Both the position numbers and the translations under genes were made by a program. Shown here in pieces: positions 1-9,360 of a DNA stretch of 64,000 bases. The stretch lies in NCBI GenBank assembly GCA_963978895.1, contig OZ022238.1, forward strand, positions 30,555,103 to 30,619,102, read 5' to 3'. This DNA is from Erpobdella octoculata (Eukaryota; Annelida; Clitellata; Hirudinida; Erpobdellidae). Position 1 is the first letter of the stretch, and every line of letters starts with the position of its first letter. A model generated the notes under the pieces. That model was not told where the DNA came from, did no database searches, and saw only the letters and a list, made by a program, of their open reading frames with translations.

Positions 1-405
1 TTACATTTTTATTTACACAATTATTTACAAAATGAAACTACTCCTAACTTCGGAGTAGTTTCATGGTATTTAGTTGTAATTTTATATTTATATTGTTATC
101 TTTTAAATATTACTAAAGAAGCTGATGCTGTTGAAAATGGCTATTGCTATATTATGCCTTTAAAAAAGGCAGGAATACACAGGTCAAGCAAATATTCTTG
201 ATCTAACAAAATATTAATCTTTATATAATCACAGGTTACAAAGTTATTGAAAAAAATTTTTGAAATTTGTTCAGCCTCTGCAAGCATGATTTTATTGACA
301 CAATACAACATTCATTGCTACTTCTATTAAATTAATTACACAACAAGTGATAACTTAATTATCTGAATACTTGTTACCATATTTTAAAAATTTCACAAAA
401 TTAAC
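1..405. other. SLMAP intron 7 sequence (partial)
   Basis: This AT-rich stretch lies downstream of the exon at 483-406 on the minus strand, so it is the start of the next SLMAP intron. I see no exon with convincing splice sites and no recognisable element in it. Confidence 0.5.
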
Positions 406-483
406 CTTTGCCACACACTCATACTGAAATTTATCATCTTGCAATGCCAAGATTTCTTGCTTCAAATATTCTTCAGGCTGAAG
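406..483 (-). CDS. SLMAP: SLMAP orthologue, coding exon 7 (coiled coil)
   Basis: This 78-nt exon (26 codons, phase 0 at both ends) is bounded by a ttttgccag acceptor and a gttaat donor. It encodes a charged coiled-coil segment beginning LQPEEYLKQEILALQDDK, matching the stretch of SLMAP that reads KELIALQEDK in vertebrates. SLMAP is a tail-anchored STRIPAK subunit whose FHA domain binds phosphorylated MST/Hippo kinases. The exon follows exon 6 (1784-1713) in frame. Later exons, including the C-terminal membrane anchor, lie outside the window. Confidence 0.85.
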
Positions 484-1712
484 CTGGCAAAAATATAATA
501 ATAATAAAATGAATAACAAATAAATTTATAATTACGCCCTAAAAAGCCTCTCAAAACACCACAGAAATTATTAATATTGCAAGATTTTTAAGATTTTTCA
601 TTCTTCTAATAAAACCTTTATTTTGCTTACATCTATCAACATTGTGCTTTCATTAGTACTTAACTCATATCTGTGTATAATTCTTTTTTACAAGCTTTTA
701 TTTAGGTTACAATCTGTTTGTGTGTGTGTGTGTGTTTGTGTATGTGTGTGTAAAATTTAACCAGCTTTTTGACTAGCTAGGAAGCTGAAACTGTCAGCAT
801 AGCTTTATATTACATGATTCAGTTAAAAAAAAACTTAATTTGAACATCTTTCGTATTTCTTAATCGAGTGTATTTGAAATTAAAGTTTGTGTTAAAAAAC
901 TCGTTTTTTCCATTACTTGTTTTAAAGTATTACTATATATTACTATATGTAAGCAAAATTCAGTATCACCCCACAATATATTCAAATTCCATTCTATCCA
1001 GGGTATGAAAGAAAAACATTAAAAATCAATGATACAGTAAAAAACGCTTTCCTTTGGTCTAGAATAGTCTGCGCCACCTTTTTCTGATGTAAAAGCTGAG
1101 AAATTTCAACTTGTGAAAATTTATTTTCCAACTGCTTGAACATTTTGTATGTTTCCAGCATGATTGCTTTACGTGTCAGACATGTTTAAAAATTTTTATG
1201 AAATAAAATACATGTGCTCGTGTCTTCAGCTGTTTCAAACATGTTACATGCTGAAATAGACAACAAAACTATGCTGGCTTGTTTTAAATATATGCAAAAG
1301 TCTATAACTGAGTCTCGTAATTTGAATATCTGATGAGTGATTCACATATGAGTGCCACTTTTTTTATTCACACGGTTGCAATAAACGTTTATTATACTTT
1401 AGTGATTCACATATGAGTGCCACTATTTTTATTCACTTGGTTGCAATAAACATTTATTATACTAGTCATGCTTTGTAAATGAGGTACATAATCTGCTATA
1501 TACATAGGAAATATTGTAATTGAGACCAATATATTAGAATGTTACAGCCAAATGTTATATCCATTTACCTTATAGTAATATTTCATAAAGGATATAAGCA
1601 ATTGTGATGGACCCCAAAAGTTTAATACTTTTCACATAAAGGTACGTTAAATCCAGAGAACATTACAAGGGGATTATACAGTACTTAACCTGTTTTAAGA
1701 ACAAATTTATAC
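484..1712. other. SLMAP intron 6
   Basis: This intron holds a (GT)n run near 718-750 and, at about 690-920, one copy of a dispersed repeat also present at 21505-21775 and, inverted, at 61110-61340. A 65-bp unit starting gtgattcacatatg is tandemly duplicated at 1337 and 1402. An open 48-codon stretch on the minus strand near 1030-1170 is discussed among the rejected calls. Confidence 0.5.
1335..1466. repeat. 65-bp tandem duplication
   Basis: Two adjacent copies begin gtgattcacatatgagtgcc at 1337 and 1402. They differ at a few positions, for example cacggttgc against cttggttgc. Confidence 0.8.
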
Positions 1713-1784
1713 CTTTGAGCAGGCACACAACTGGCTTTCAAGAACTTCAAGTTTTGATAGCAGCCTTTCTTCATTTATAAGATT
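1713..1784 (-). CDS. SLMAP: SLMAP orthologue, coding exon 6 (coiled coil)
   Basis: This 72-nt exon has 24 codons and is phase 0 at both ends. Its acceptor is tttttag and its donor is gtataaat. The peptide contains ERLLSKLEVLESQL and ends CACSK, closely matching the DEDRLLSRLEV..QLQACSK segment of SLMAP. It joins exon 5 (8772-8677) and exon 7 without a frame break. The 6.9-kb intron between exons 5 and 6 contains the SINE cluster, a Penelope terminal region and several Helitrons, none of which disrupts the exon. Confidence 0.88.
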
Positions 1785-1844
1785 CTAAAAATAAAATCTT
1801 TGAATTTACTCATTCTACAAAATCATCATAGTTTACAATTTTGT

Positions 1845-1883
<39 letters not shown>

Positions 1884-2074
1884 TCAACTTCAGACTCGAA
1901 CCCACGACTGTCGGATCGGCAACACCGCCTCGCATCATGCCAACTACCTTACCATCTGCGCCACTTCCACCGCCAAAAAACAGTGGTAGTGCATTGATTC
2001 GTACCCATTCATAGTCGAGTGTTGTGTTCAACATATCCCAACAAAAGCGCTTAACAACCACTGTTTTTTGGCGG

Positions 2075-2165
2075 TGGAAGTGGCGCAGATGGTAAGGTAG
2101 TTGGCATGATGCGAGGCGGTGTTGCCGATCCGACAGTCGTGGGTTCGAGTCTGAAGTTGAGACAT
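2075..2165 (+). promoter_or_regulatory. tRNA-like head of SINE with pol III A and B boxes
   Basis: An A box (tggcgcagatgg, 2081-2092) and a B box (ggttcgagtc, 2142-2151) sit 50 nt apart, the layout of an internal RNA polymerase III promoter. Between them an extra arm with the ggcggtgttgcc motif recalls a long variable arm. The same arm occurs in the more canonical tRNA-like sequence at 23277-23365. Confidence 0.75.
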
Positions 2166-2253
2166 GTATATTTGCGTTATTTCGTGGTGGATTGTACGCC
2201 ATCCAAGTTTCTGATATATGTGGCTCGTAAAAACATATCAACGCTATGTTTCC

Positions 2254-2258
<5 letters not shown>

Positions 2259-2325
<67 letters not shown>
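2259..2325. repeat. (TA)n microsatellite
   Basis: Uninterrupted TA dinucleotides directly after the SINE tail. Similar arrays follow other SINE, Penelope and Helitron ends across the window. Confidence 0.95.
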
Positions 2326-2329
<4 letters not shown>

Positions 2330-2432
2330 CAATCGATTCCGCCTAATTGGGCCACCGCTTAATTGGGGCAGCCGTTTAATTGGGCCCAAGTCCCGATGTG
2401 TCCCAATTAAGCGTAATCGACTGTATATTAGT
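2326..2432. mobile_element. pogo/Tc1-like MITE fragment
   Basis: The sequence is bounded by caatcgattccgcctaattg and, inverted, cgtaatcgactgt, with repeated taattgggcc motifs inside. The same termini bound 61038-61684. TA-flanked ends and this TIR style fit the Tc1/mariner-pogo superfamily. No coding sequence remains. Confidence 0.5.
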
Positions 2433-3534
2433 GTATATAAATAAATAAATAAATATATATAAATATAAATATATATGTCTCAACTTCAGACTCGAACCCA
2501 CGACTGTCGGATCGGCAACACCGCCTCGCATCATGCCAACTACCTTACCATCTGCGCCACTTCCACCGCCAAAAAACAGTGGTTGTTAAGCGCTTTTGTT
2601 GGGGTATGTTGAACACAACACTCGACTATGAATGGGTACGAATCAATGCTCGATAGTATATAAGTTGTACGGCGTACAATCCGTCACTAGCTAATTTAAT
2701 AGCTATCGAGATATATATGTTTTTAAGATATATATTATAAGGAAACATAGCGTTGATATGTTTTTACGAGCCACATATATCAGAAACTTGGATGGCGTAC
2801 AATCCACCACGAAATAACGCAAATATACATGTCTCAACTTCAGACTCGAACCCACGACTGTCGGATCGGCAACACCGCCTCGCATCATGCCAACTACCTT
2901 ACCATCTGCGCCACTTCCACCGCCAAAAAACAGTGGTTGTTAAGCGCTTTTGTTGGGGTATGTTGAACACAACACTCGACTATGAATGGGTACGAATCAA
3001 TGCTCGATAGTATTATAAGTTGTACGGCGTACAATCCGTCACTAGCTAATTTAATAACTATCGAAGATATATGTTTTTATGATATATATTATAAGGAAAC
3101 ATAGCGTTGATATGTTTTTACGAGCCACATATATCAGAAACTTGGATGGCGTACAATCCACCACGAAATAACGCAAATATACATGTCTCAACTTCAGACT
3201 CGAACCCACGACTGTCGGATCGGCAACACCGCCTCGCATCATGCCAACTACCTTACCATCTGCGCCACTTCCACCGCCAAAAAACAGTAGTTGTTAAGAG
3301 TGTTGTGTTCAACATACCCCAACAAAAGCGTTTAACAACCACTGTTTTTTGGCGGTGGAAGTGGCGCAGATGGTAAGGTAGTTGGCATGATGCGAGGCGG
3401 TGTTGCCGATCCGACAGTCGTGGGTTCGAGTCTGAAGTTGAGACATGTATATTTGCGTTATTTCGTGGTGGATTGTACGCCATCCAAGTTTCTGATATAT
3501 GTGGCTCGTAAAAACATATCAACGCTATGTTTCC

Positions 3535-3538
<4 letters not shown>

Positions 3539-3611
<73 letters not shown>

Positions 3612-3635
3612 ATTTATATATATTTATATATATTT
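3539..3635. repeat. (TA)n microsatellite
   Basis: A TA array with scattered TTTATA interruptions between a SINE tail and a Helitron 5' fragment. Confidence 0.95.
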
Positions 3636-3798
3636 ATATAAAAATCTTGTGTCATAGTGTTTGACCTCAAACTCCTCCAAAACGGCTAAACCGATTTTTA
3701 TGAAATTTTTTGTGTACATTTGTTAGGTCTGAGAATATCTGGTAGGCTATTTAGAAATTTTTTTTTAAATTATTTTTAAAAAGTTACTTTGGAAAAAC
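3636..3798 (+). mobile_element. Helitron-type element, 5' fragment
   Basis: A TA-rich start leads into aaaaatcttgtgtcatag, then the ccgatttttatgaaattttt motif seen also at 4812-4880 and 15361-15460. The end of the fragment matches the 5' part of the element that finishes with CTAG at 14464. No 3' hairpin is present here, so this copy is truncated. Confidence 0.55.
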
Positions 3799-3972
3799 AA
3801 TAAGGTGCAAAGATATATATATTCTCTTTCATACATGCTCTATTGAAAATAACTGCCCATTTTTTGTTTATTATTTTCTTAACGTAAGACTCCAATCTGC
3901 GAACAACAACTTTGTTTTTTGAATAAAATTCTTTATTGATTTTCATAACGGGCTTACTGCACAGTTTCGAGC
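3799..3972 (-). mobile_element. Penelope-like terminal region fragment, minus strand
   Basis: Read on the minus strand this carries the 3' half of the hammerhead seen at 4564-4607 (gaaactgtgcagtaagcccg) and then the peptide RRLESYVKKIINKKWAVIFN. The CUGAUGA half is missing. It meets a plus-strand copy of the same half-site head to head at about 3965-3992. Confidence 0.7.
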
Positions 3973-4029
3973 CGAAACTGTGCAGTAACTGCGGCAACAG
4001 TTACTGCACAGAAACTGCGTCAACATAAC

Positions 4030-4740
4030 TTTCCGCAGACGAAAGTGATTACCCGCATTTCATTCAGTTCTATACTTTTATACTTATACTTTTATTTCAT
4101 TTCAGTCGTAACCTATTACTCTCGTGATCCTTTCATTCCGATTTTATATTTTATCTTTCGCGTCGGCCATCGCTTCGCTGGTCACAACGTAAACATCTAC
4201 TTCTCGGCATGCTATTCGTTTACCGTTTCGCTGGTTGCTTCGTGGTTTTAGAAGTCGATTTCTAGTAAGTCTACATATCTTCCAAAACCGTTTTTCATTC
4301 TATATCAAACACCCAACAATATATAACGCAGTTTCACTCCACCTCACGTCTTCTGTTTTTACAATAATATTCCTGTCTCTTATATACGATGTACCTCGGT
4401 TTAATTTTACTTCACACCATTTTACCTCCGCTTGGTTTTATCACAACTATATCCGTTCGCATTACATTCATCGCTTAATCGTCTGGTTTTAAGTAAACAC
4501 GTTTGACCATTATTCTAATTTCACTTCGTTCGTTTTTGAATATTCTCATTATTTTCTATTCAAGGGCTCTGATGATGGCTTTCGAGCCGAAACTGTACAG
4601 TAAGCCCGTTTATTCAAAAAACAAAGTCGTTGTTCTCAGATTGGAATCTTACGTTAAGAAAATAATAAATAAAAAATGGGCAGTTATTTTCAATAGAGCA
4701 TGTATGAAAGAAAATCTACTGCCGAGTTATGCAAAAAACG

Positions 4741-4741
<1 letters not shown>
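4030..4741 (+). mobile_element. Penelope-like element terminal region (pLTR) with ribozyme
   Basis: The stretch from about 4130 to 4740 is homologous to the inverted sequence at 63418-64000. It has a C/T-rich leader, a hammerhead ribozyme at 4564-4607, then an open frame with the peptide KKWAVIFNRAC and ENLLPSY that stops where (TA)n begins at 4742. Hammerhead ribozymes in Penelope pLTRs are established in animals. The peptide recalls the N-terminal part of Penelope proteins, but that link is inferred. No reverse transcriptase is attached. Confidence 0.75.
4564..4607 (+). ncRNA. Hammerhead ribozyme HHR-A
   Basis: Stem I is GGGCT (4564-4568) with AGCCC (4603-4607). The core is CTGATGA (4569-4575) and GAAA (4589-4592). 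Stem II is GGC/GCC (4577-4579, 4586-4588) with a six-base loop. Stem III is the palindrome CTGTACAG (4593-4600), giving two pairs plus A15.1-U16.1 at 4592 and 4601. Predicted cleavage lies between A4602 and A4603. One U (4576) sits between the core and stem II, as in every copy here. The very short stem III is typical of Penelope hammerheads, which may act as dimers. Confidence 0.88.

Positions 4742-4808
<67 letters not shown>
4742..4808. repeat. (TA)n microsatellite
   Basis: A TA array abutting the end of the Penelope terminal unit. Confidence 0.95.
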
Positions 4809-4814
<6 letters not shown>

Positions 4815-4999
4815 TATAAAAATCTCATGTCATAGTGTTTGAAATTTAACTCCTCCGAAACGGGTGAAGCGATTTCTATGTTATTCATTCAAGTTGCATA
4901 TGTTATATACATTAGAAAGGAAAATGAACTTATATATATATACATATATATATAAATATGACACAAGATTTTTATATTATTTATATATATATATATATA

Positions 5000-5410
5000 T
5001 ATATAAGATATATGAGATTATGTGTGTAAGTATATGTATGTATGGAAGTATATAAGTCCTTTATGCATTGCTTCACCATTCATCTGATCGTAATGCAATT
5101 TTCACACAAGCTTGAGAGGTAATCGGAGAAGGTTTTTGTAAAAAATTAAATCGGTCACAAAATGAGCGGAGCTGGAGAGCAAACGGAAACGGTAACTGTA
5201 GAATGAGCGGGAACCAAAAAGCAAGCGGGAACGGAACAGCAAACGAAAGAGGAAGAACGACCAGGAAAGTAAACGGGAACAGGAGAGCAAGCGGGAGCAA
5301 GAGAGCAAACGGGAACGGGAGAGCAAGCGGAGAAGGAAACGGGAGCAAGAGAGAAGAGCGAACATTAAACTTTTAATAAAAAGGCAAAACAAAGTTTGCT
5401 GGGTCAGCTA

Positions 5411-5411
<1 letters not shown>
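5000..5411 (+). mobile_element. Non-autonomous Helitron H1
   Basis: The 3' end has a hairpin GCAAA/TTTGC (5384-5399), then 8 nt, then CTAG (5408-5411), the Helitron terminus pattern. The 5' part has tcctttatgcattgc and ccattcatctgatcgtaatg, shared with copies at 6795, 16300, 35690 (inverted) and 63390 (inverted). The centre is a purine-rich minisatellite of gagcaagcgggaac-type units. It has no coding capacity; open frames across it are compositional. Confidence 0.65.

Positions 5412-5441
<30 letters not shown>
5412..5441. repeat. (TA)n microsatellite
   Basis: A TA array lying between the facing 3' ends of two Helitrons. Confidence 0.95.
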
Positions 5442-5880
5442 CTAGTGGGGTTACCTGGCATTGCTCAGGGTTTTCTCTCTTGCTCCCTTTCCCGTTCCCG
5501 CTCATTTTTTTTCTTTTCCACTCCTTCCTAACTTCTTTTAGTCCATAAAACATAAAATAGATTTGCTAAAAGTAGCTTGAAGCCTTCAAACATTGTTACG
5601 TAAACTAAATTTGAATTTTATTATGCAAGTACCTTTTATGGTCGTACAGAGGAACTTTTGGCCTGGAAAGGTTTTTTGGCCCCCCTGAGTAGGGAGTCCA
5701 AACCATCTTAACTTTCTTATCCTGTATGAGGACTAAAGGAAGTTAGGAATGAGTGGAAAAGAGAAAATGAGCGTGAGCGGGAATGGGAGAGCAAGCATAA
5801 GCGGGAAAGCGACCGGAAACAGGAAAGTGACCGGAACCGGGGAAGGAAACGGAGAACCCGTTCCCATTTCCACTGTATTA
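5442..5880 (-). mobile_element. Helitron-type element H2 with inverted-repeat structure
   Basis: On the minus strand the left edge is a degenerate copy of the ...CCGGGTAACCCCGCTAG terminus (CTAG at 5442-5445). From 5720 the sequence turns into plus-orientated gagcgtgagcgggaatggg repeats. The middle (ataaaatagatttgctaaaa, then ggttttttggcccc) is shared with 7500-7740, so H2 and H3 belong to one family. Confidence 0.55.
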
Positions 5881-6207
5881 CCACAAAATCTCCAGTATTC
5901 CTGCTGTTCAAATTAGCATGCACGCCTCTATTCTAGGTCGGATGAAAAAAGGAAACGAGACTGAAGAATTATGGTTGTAACTAGAAATAGCCCGTCAAAA
6001 ATGACGGATTTTTTAAAATCTCATTATATATTATTTTTTGATTGCAACGCTACCTCTTTTGATCATTAGGACTGACAGTGTACAATTACGTAATAACTTT
6101 TATTACACACTAATTTTATCAACTGCAGACTGCTGACCACTGCAGCAGCCGCATTATGAGAAATTGCTAACATACATACATGCATACATACATACATACA
6201 TACATAC

Positions 6208-6789
6208 TAGGAATGCGACGGATCCAAGAATTTGAGATCTGCGGATCCGAATCCGAATATTTATGCTGGATCCGTACGGATCCAAATCCAAGTAGCAAGC
6301 ATTTAAAATTAATTAAATGCCTAAACTAAATGCATGTGTGCTGCAATCAGCTGAAGCATATTTTTGATGACAGCATAGCAGTTCTATTAGTAATTTTAGA
6401 CAAGGTTACAAATAGCAGCAGTTTTCCAAATTTATTTAAATCAAAATGACTTTAATTGATTGAAATAAACTTGAAAAATTCACATGTTTATATTTTTAAA
6501 TTTTATTTAGAACCTTTTAAAATCTACTTTCTATAATTTAGTAATTTAATAAATTTTTTATAATCATACATAAGTTTATAAGTATTGACTAAAAATATTT
6601 ATAAGATTCATTTTGTTACGTTCGTAGAGAAAGAAAGTTTTGCATCCATTTATTCATACAAATATGAGTACGAGTAGTCCACAAGATTTAAAAAGGACAT
6701 AATTTTGGAACGATTAACCGAATCTTTAGTGTTGGATTCGGCGTATACGAATCTTTTCCGAATCCGGATTAGGAACCGTCGCATTCCTA
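6208..6789. mobile_element. hAT-like MITE
   Basis: The ends are the inverted repeat TAGGAATGCGACGG (left) and CCGTCGCATTCCTA (right). The flanks ATACATAC and ATACATCT are a near-identical 8-bp duplication, disturbed because the next Helitron starts inside the right copy. Internal sequence repeats ggatccgaatccgaat-type motifs and has no ORF. Confidence 0.65.
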
Positions 6790-6794
6790 ATACA

Positions 6795-6958
6795 TCTATA
6801 TATATATAAAAATGAATGTTTGTATGTCCTTTATGCATTGCTACACCATTCATCCGATCGTAATGAAATTTTCAACCTTGAGAGTCAAGGGGAATCAAAT
6901 ATAGAGAAAAAAAATTTGAAATCCGTCACAAAATGAGCGGAGCGGGTGAGCAAGCGGG

Positions 6959-6962
<4 letters not shown>
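6795..6962 (+). mobile_element. Helitron-type element, 5' fragment
   Basis: It starts A^TCTATATATATATAAAAATG, the TC start expected of a Helitron, and carries the catccgatcgtaatgaaatt motif. It ends abruptly at gcgggaac before (TA)n. Copies at 16300-16447 and, inverted, 35530-35690 end at the same base, so this endpoint is a property of the subfamily. Confidence 0.55.
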
Positions 6963-6995
<33 letters not shown>

Positions 6996-7110
6996 ATTAT
7001 TATTAAACCAGAAGGTATAACTAGCCGTAACAAAGCTTCATTTATTACTTTCCAATAAAACATCAAAACCATTCTATTGAGCCCGGTATACGATTTGGTG
7101 ATATCGTAAC

Positions 7111-7111
<1 letters not shown>

Positions 7112-7182
<71 letters not shown>
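7112..7182. repeat. (TA)n microsatellite
   Basis: A TA array directly outside the CTAG end of Helitron H3. Confidence 0.95.
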
Positions 7183-7183
<1 letters not shown>

Positions 7184-7864
7184 TAGCAGGGTTACCCGGC
7201 GTTGCTCGGGGTTTTTTAGAGTTTTTTTATCGTTTTTCTCTAGCTCCCTTTTAATTCCCCTTTTTCTCACCCGCTCCCTTTCCTGTACCCGCTTGCTCTC
7301 CCACTCCCGGTCACTTTCCCGATTCCGGTCGCTTTCCCACCCCATCTATCTCTTAATAATTTGTAATAACGCGCAATCGGTCACATTATGCAAGACTGGG
7401 AAGCAAGTCATGGACTTCTTAATATTAAGAAGTCCATTAGCAAGTAATGCCTGTTACGCAATTGTAAACAGTGCTTCGAAAACTTATGCAATGATCATGT
7501 ATAGGCACTTTTGGCCCGGAAGGTTTTTTGGCCCCCTGATCGGAGGATCGGAGAAGGAGTCCAAAGCTTCTTAATTTTTTCCCCTTCTTAACTTTCCAGA
7601 CTAAAAGGTCCTATGTACGACCATCGAAGGTAATTGCGTAATAAAATTCAAATTTTGTTTACGTAACAACGTTTTAAGGCTTCAAGCAACTTTTAGCAAA
7701 TCTATTTTACGTTTTATGGGCTAAAATAAGTTATGAAAGAGTGGAAAAGAAAAAAATGAGCGCGAACGGGAACGGGAGAGCAAGCGGGGAAGGAAACGGG
7801 AGCAAGAGAGAAAAATGATAAAAAACCTCTGAAAACCCCGAGCCACGCCGGGTAACCCCGCTAG
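7183..7864. mobile_element. Helitron-type inverted-repeat element H3
   Basis: Both edges are Helitron 3' termini pointing outward: CTAG at 7183-7186 (minus-strand end) and CTAG at 7861-7864 (plus-strand end). Each is preceded by a GC-rich hairpin (ccccgagccacgccgggt on the right). About 150 bp of each end are inverted repeats. This looks like two copies of the family fused tail-out, or an element that has acquired a second terminus. Confidence 0.6.
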
Positions 7865-8676
7865 TACATAAATACATACATTCATACATACATACATACA
7901 TACATAGGAAATTATGTATGTAAATAGTAAGGAAATATAAAAAAAATTTATAGTTATAATACCTATATGTAACAAGCTTAAAAAATAGCTGATGACCGGG
8001 GAAGTGGGGTAGTCGTAGATTCTTTTCCAGAAAAATTTCCATATTTGTTTTACAAAAAAAATTTTTTTTTAAATCTTTTAGAGGCCCTTCAAGAACAAGT
8101 ATTGTCTTTATTCCCAAAATTTCTCCATAATTATTTTTTTTTAAATTATTTTTTTTAAATCCTTGGGGGCCTTTACCTCCTCCCAAATGATGCTCCTGGA
8201 TTTCTGTATTGTCTTTAAAGGTACGTTTATGTGCAAAATCCTAAAATCAATGGGATGTGGTAGATATTTTGATTACAAGATTTTTGGAAAACCCTACCCC
8301 CAAATGACAACCCATTATTGTAGGTTCATGTGCAAAATTTGAAGTCAAATGGGAAGTGGCCGAAAAAATCAAATACAATATTTTTATTACACATACAAAC
8401 AAAAATCAGGTGAACCTAATAGAAGCATTGTAATAGTATTCCGTTAATATAAAAATTAGCTAAATAAAGAATCCCTATCTATTCACACTAAAGCTGATCC
8501 TGTCCATTCACACTAAAGCTGATCCCCATCCAATCACACCAAAGCTGACCCCTGTTCATTCATATTAAAGCCAATCCTGTCTATCATACCACTAGAAAAA
8601 CCTTTTAGTCAAGTATTGGTCTGAAGTTAAAATAACTACTGCTGCTATAATGTTTTAAAAGAATAAATAAACTTAC
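7865..8676. repeat. SLMAP intron 5 sequence with short tandem repeats
   Basis: A (CATA)n run follows the Helitron. From 8460 to 8590 a unit of about 29 bp (attcacactaaagctgatcc) is repeated four times with divergence. Nothing coding was recognised before exon 5. Confidence 0.6.
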
Positions 8677-8772
8677 CTGCCATCCATTATCTGCCACTTC
8701 TTGTGTACTTTGAGCAAGTTGTTTCAATACTGCGAGCTTATTTTCTAAAAGCTGTTCTCTGTGAAGTGCTTC
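8677..8772 (-). CDS. SLMAP: SLMAP orthologue, coding exon 5 (coiled coil)
   Basis: The exon has 96 nt, 32 codons, phase 0 at both ends, a tttctag acceptor and a perfect CAG/gtaagt donor. It begins EALHREQLLENKLAVLKQLA, nearly identical to the EALHREQ.LE.KLA.LQ.L segment of SLMAP, and ends in a GWQ equivalent to the SWQ of vertebrates. The 32 codons match the vertebrate spacing before exon 6. Confidence 0.92.
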
Positions 8773-9134
8773 CTAGAAATAACAACATCTTTTGATAATA
8801 GTGAATTCAAGATAAAATTAATTGTTAGAGGTGCAGTGGTAAAATGTTGGACTTTTATGCTCCTTGGACACTCCTATAGCTCAGGTAAACTCAGCCTTTC
8901 AAAATAATGAAATCCTAAAAAATAATAAAAAATTGACCTGTGAAGGTTAGAACTGATGAAAAAAGCTTACAGAATCAAGCTGAACATCATAAAGTCTTAT
9001 CTTTCAAGCCTTACAGCAAATGTCGTGTAAAAAGCAACTAAGTGATGAACAATTCAAGAACTAAGCTTTCATTGTTAGAAGACACTCACTCTGGAAACAT
9101 AAATTACAAATTAATTTAATAAACTTGGAGTTAC

Positions 9135-9216
9135 TTGTAGAAATTGAAGAAGCTGATAAAACTCCTGTGACTGAATAGAACTACTAGCCGGATAAACATT
9201 CTCAGCACTTGTATTG
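9135..9216 (-). CDS. SLMAP: SLMAP orthologue, coding exon 4
   Basis: This 82-nt exon has a tgttttacag acceptor and a gtaact donor. It enters with one base that completes the AA left by exon 3 (Asn) and leaves in phase 0. The peptide contains SQEFYQLLQFLQ, matching SQELFQLSQYLQ between the FHA domain and the coiled coil of SLMAP. It is separated from exon 3 by a 4.9-kb intron holding a CR1-group LINE. Confidence 0.9.
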
Positions 9217-9229
9217 CTGTAAAACAAAA

Positions 9230-9360
9230 TTAAATTTTTTTATATTTTTTCATTATTCAAATCGATTTCTAAATGCAATAATAGTTTTACCATTGTTTAT
9301 AGTAATATTTTAGTCAAAATTTTAATAATTTTTGACTATATAGAAGTTCTAGATAGCCAA
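9230..9360. repeat. Repeat flank shared with 49190-49290
   Basis: The stretch tttctaaatgcaataatagt followed by ttgtttatagtaatatttta is about 85-90 percent alike, by eye, with 49196-49260. The homology resumes on the far side of the LINE at about 12890-13320. The LINE at 9361-12880 therefore inserted into an older repeated segment. Confidence 0.6.

Larger units (their letters stand above)
1852..3600. repeat. Cluster of six tRNA-derived SINE copies, inverted and tandem
   Basis: A unit of about 330 bp occurs six times: minus at about 1879-1985, plus at 1993-2258, minus at 2476-2655, minus at about 2736-3009, minus at about 3090-3296 and plus at 3297-3540. The three consecutive minus copies start at 2476, 2830 and 3184, an exact 354-bp spacing, so they arose by tandem duplication. 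The last two meet head to head at about 3297. Each head has pol III boxes (see 2081-2151). Each complete copy ends with gctcgtaaaaacatatcaac followed by (TA)n. A fragment of the same tail lies at 31697-31740. Confidence 0.85.

Noticed and set aside
1030..1170. Possible extra SLMAP exon on the minus strand (AIMLETYKMFKQLENKF)
   Set aside because: It is coiled-coil-like and open for 48 codons, but no acceptor in the right phase or pyrimidine tract exists, and exon 6 at 1784-1713 already fills the expected position.
1849..3522. Repeated open frames beginning MICFYEPHISETW or [12 protein letters not shown]
   Set aside because: They are identical translations of SINE copies containing pol III promoter boxes, not genes.
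5073..5392. Leu/Phe-rich minus-strand frames resembling membrane proteins
   Set aside because: They are translations of the purine-rich Helitron core on its pyrimidine strand; hydrophobicity is compositional.
8460..8590. Repeated attcacactaaagctgatcc units as a regulatory array
   Set aside because: Four diverged copies in an intron, with no sign of function beyond a simple tandem repeat.
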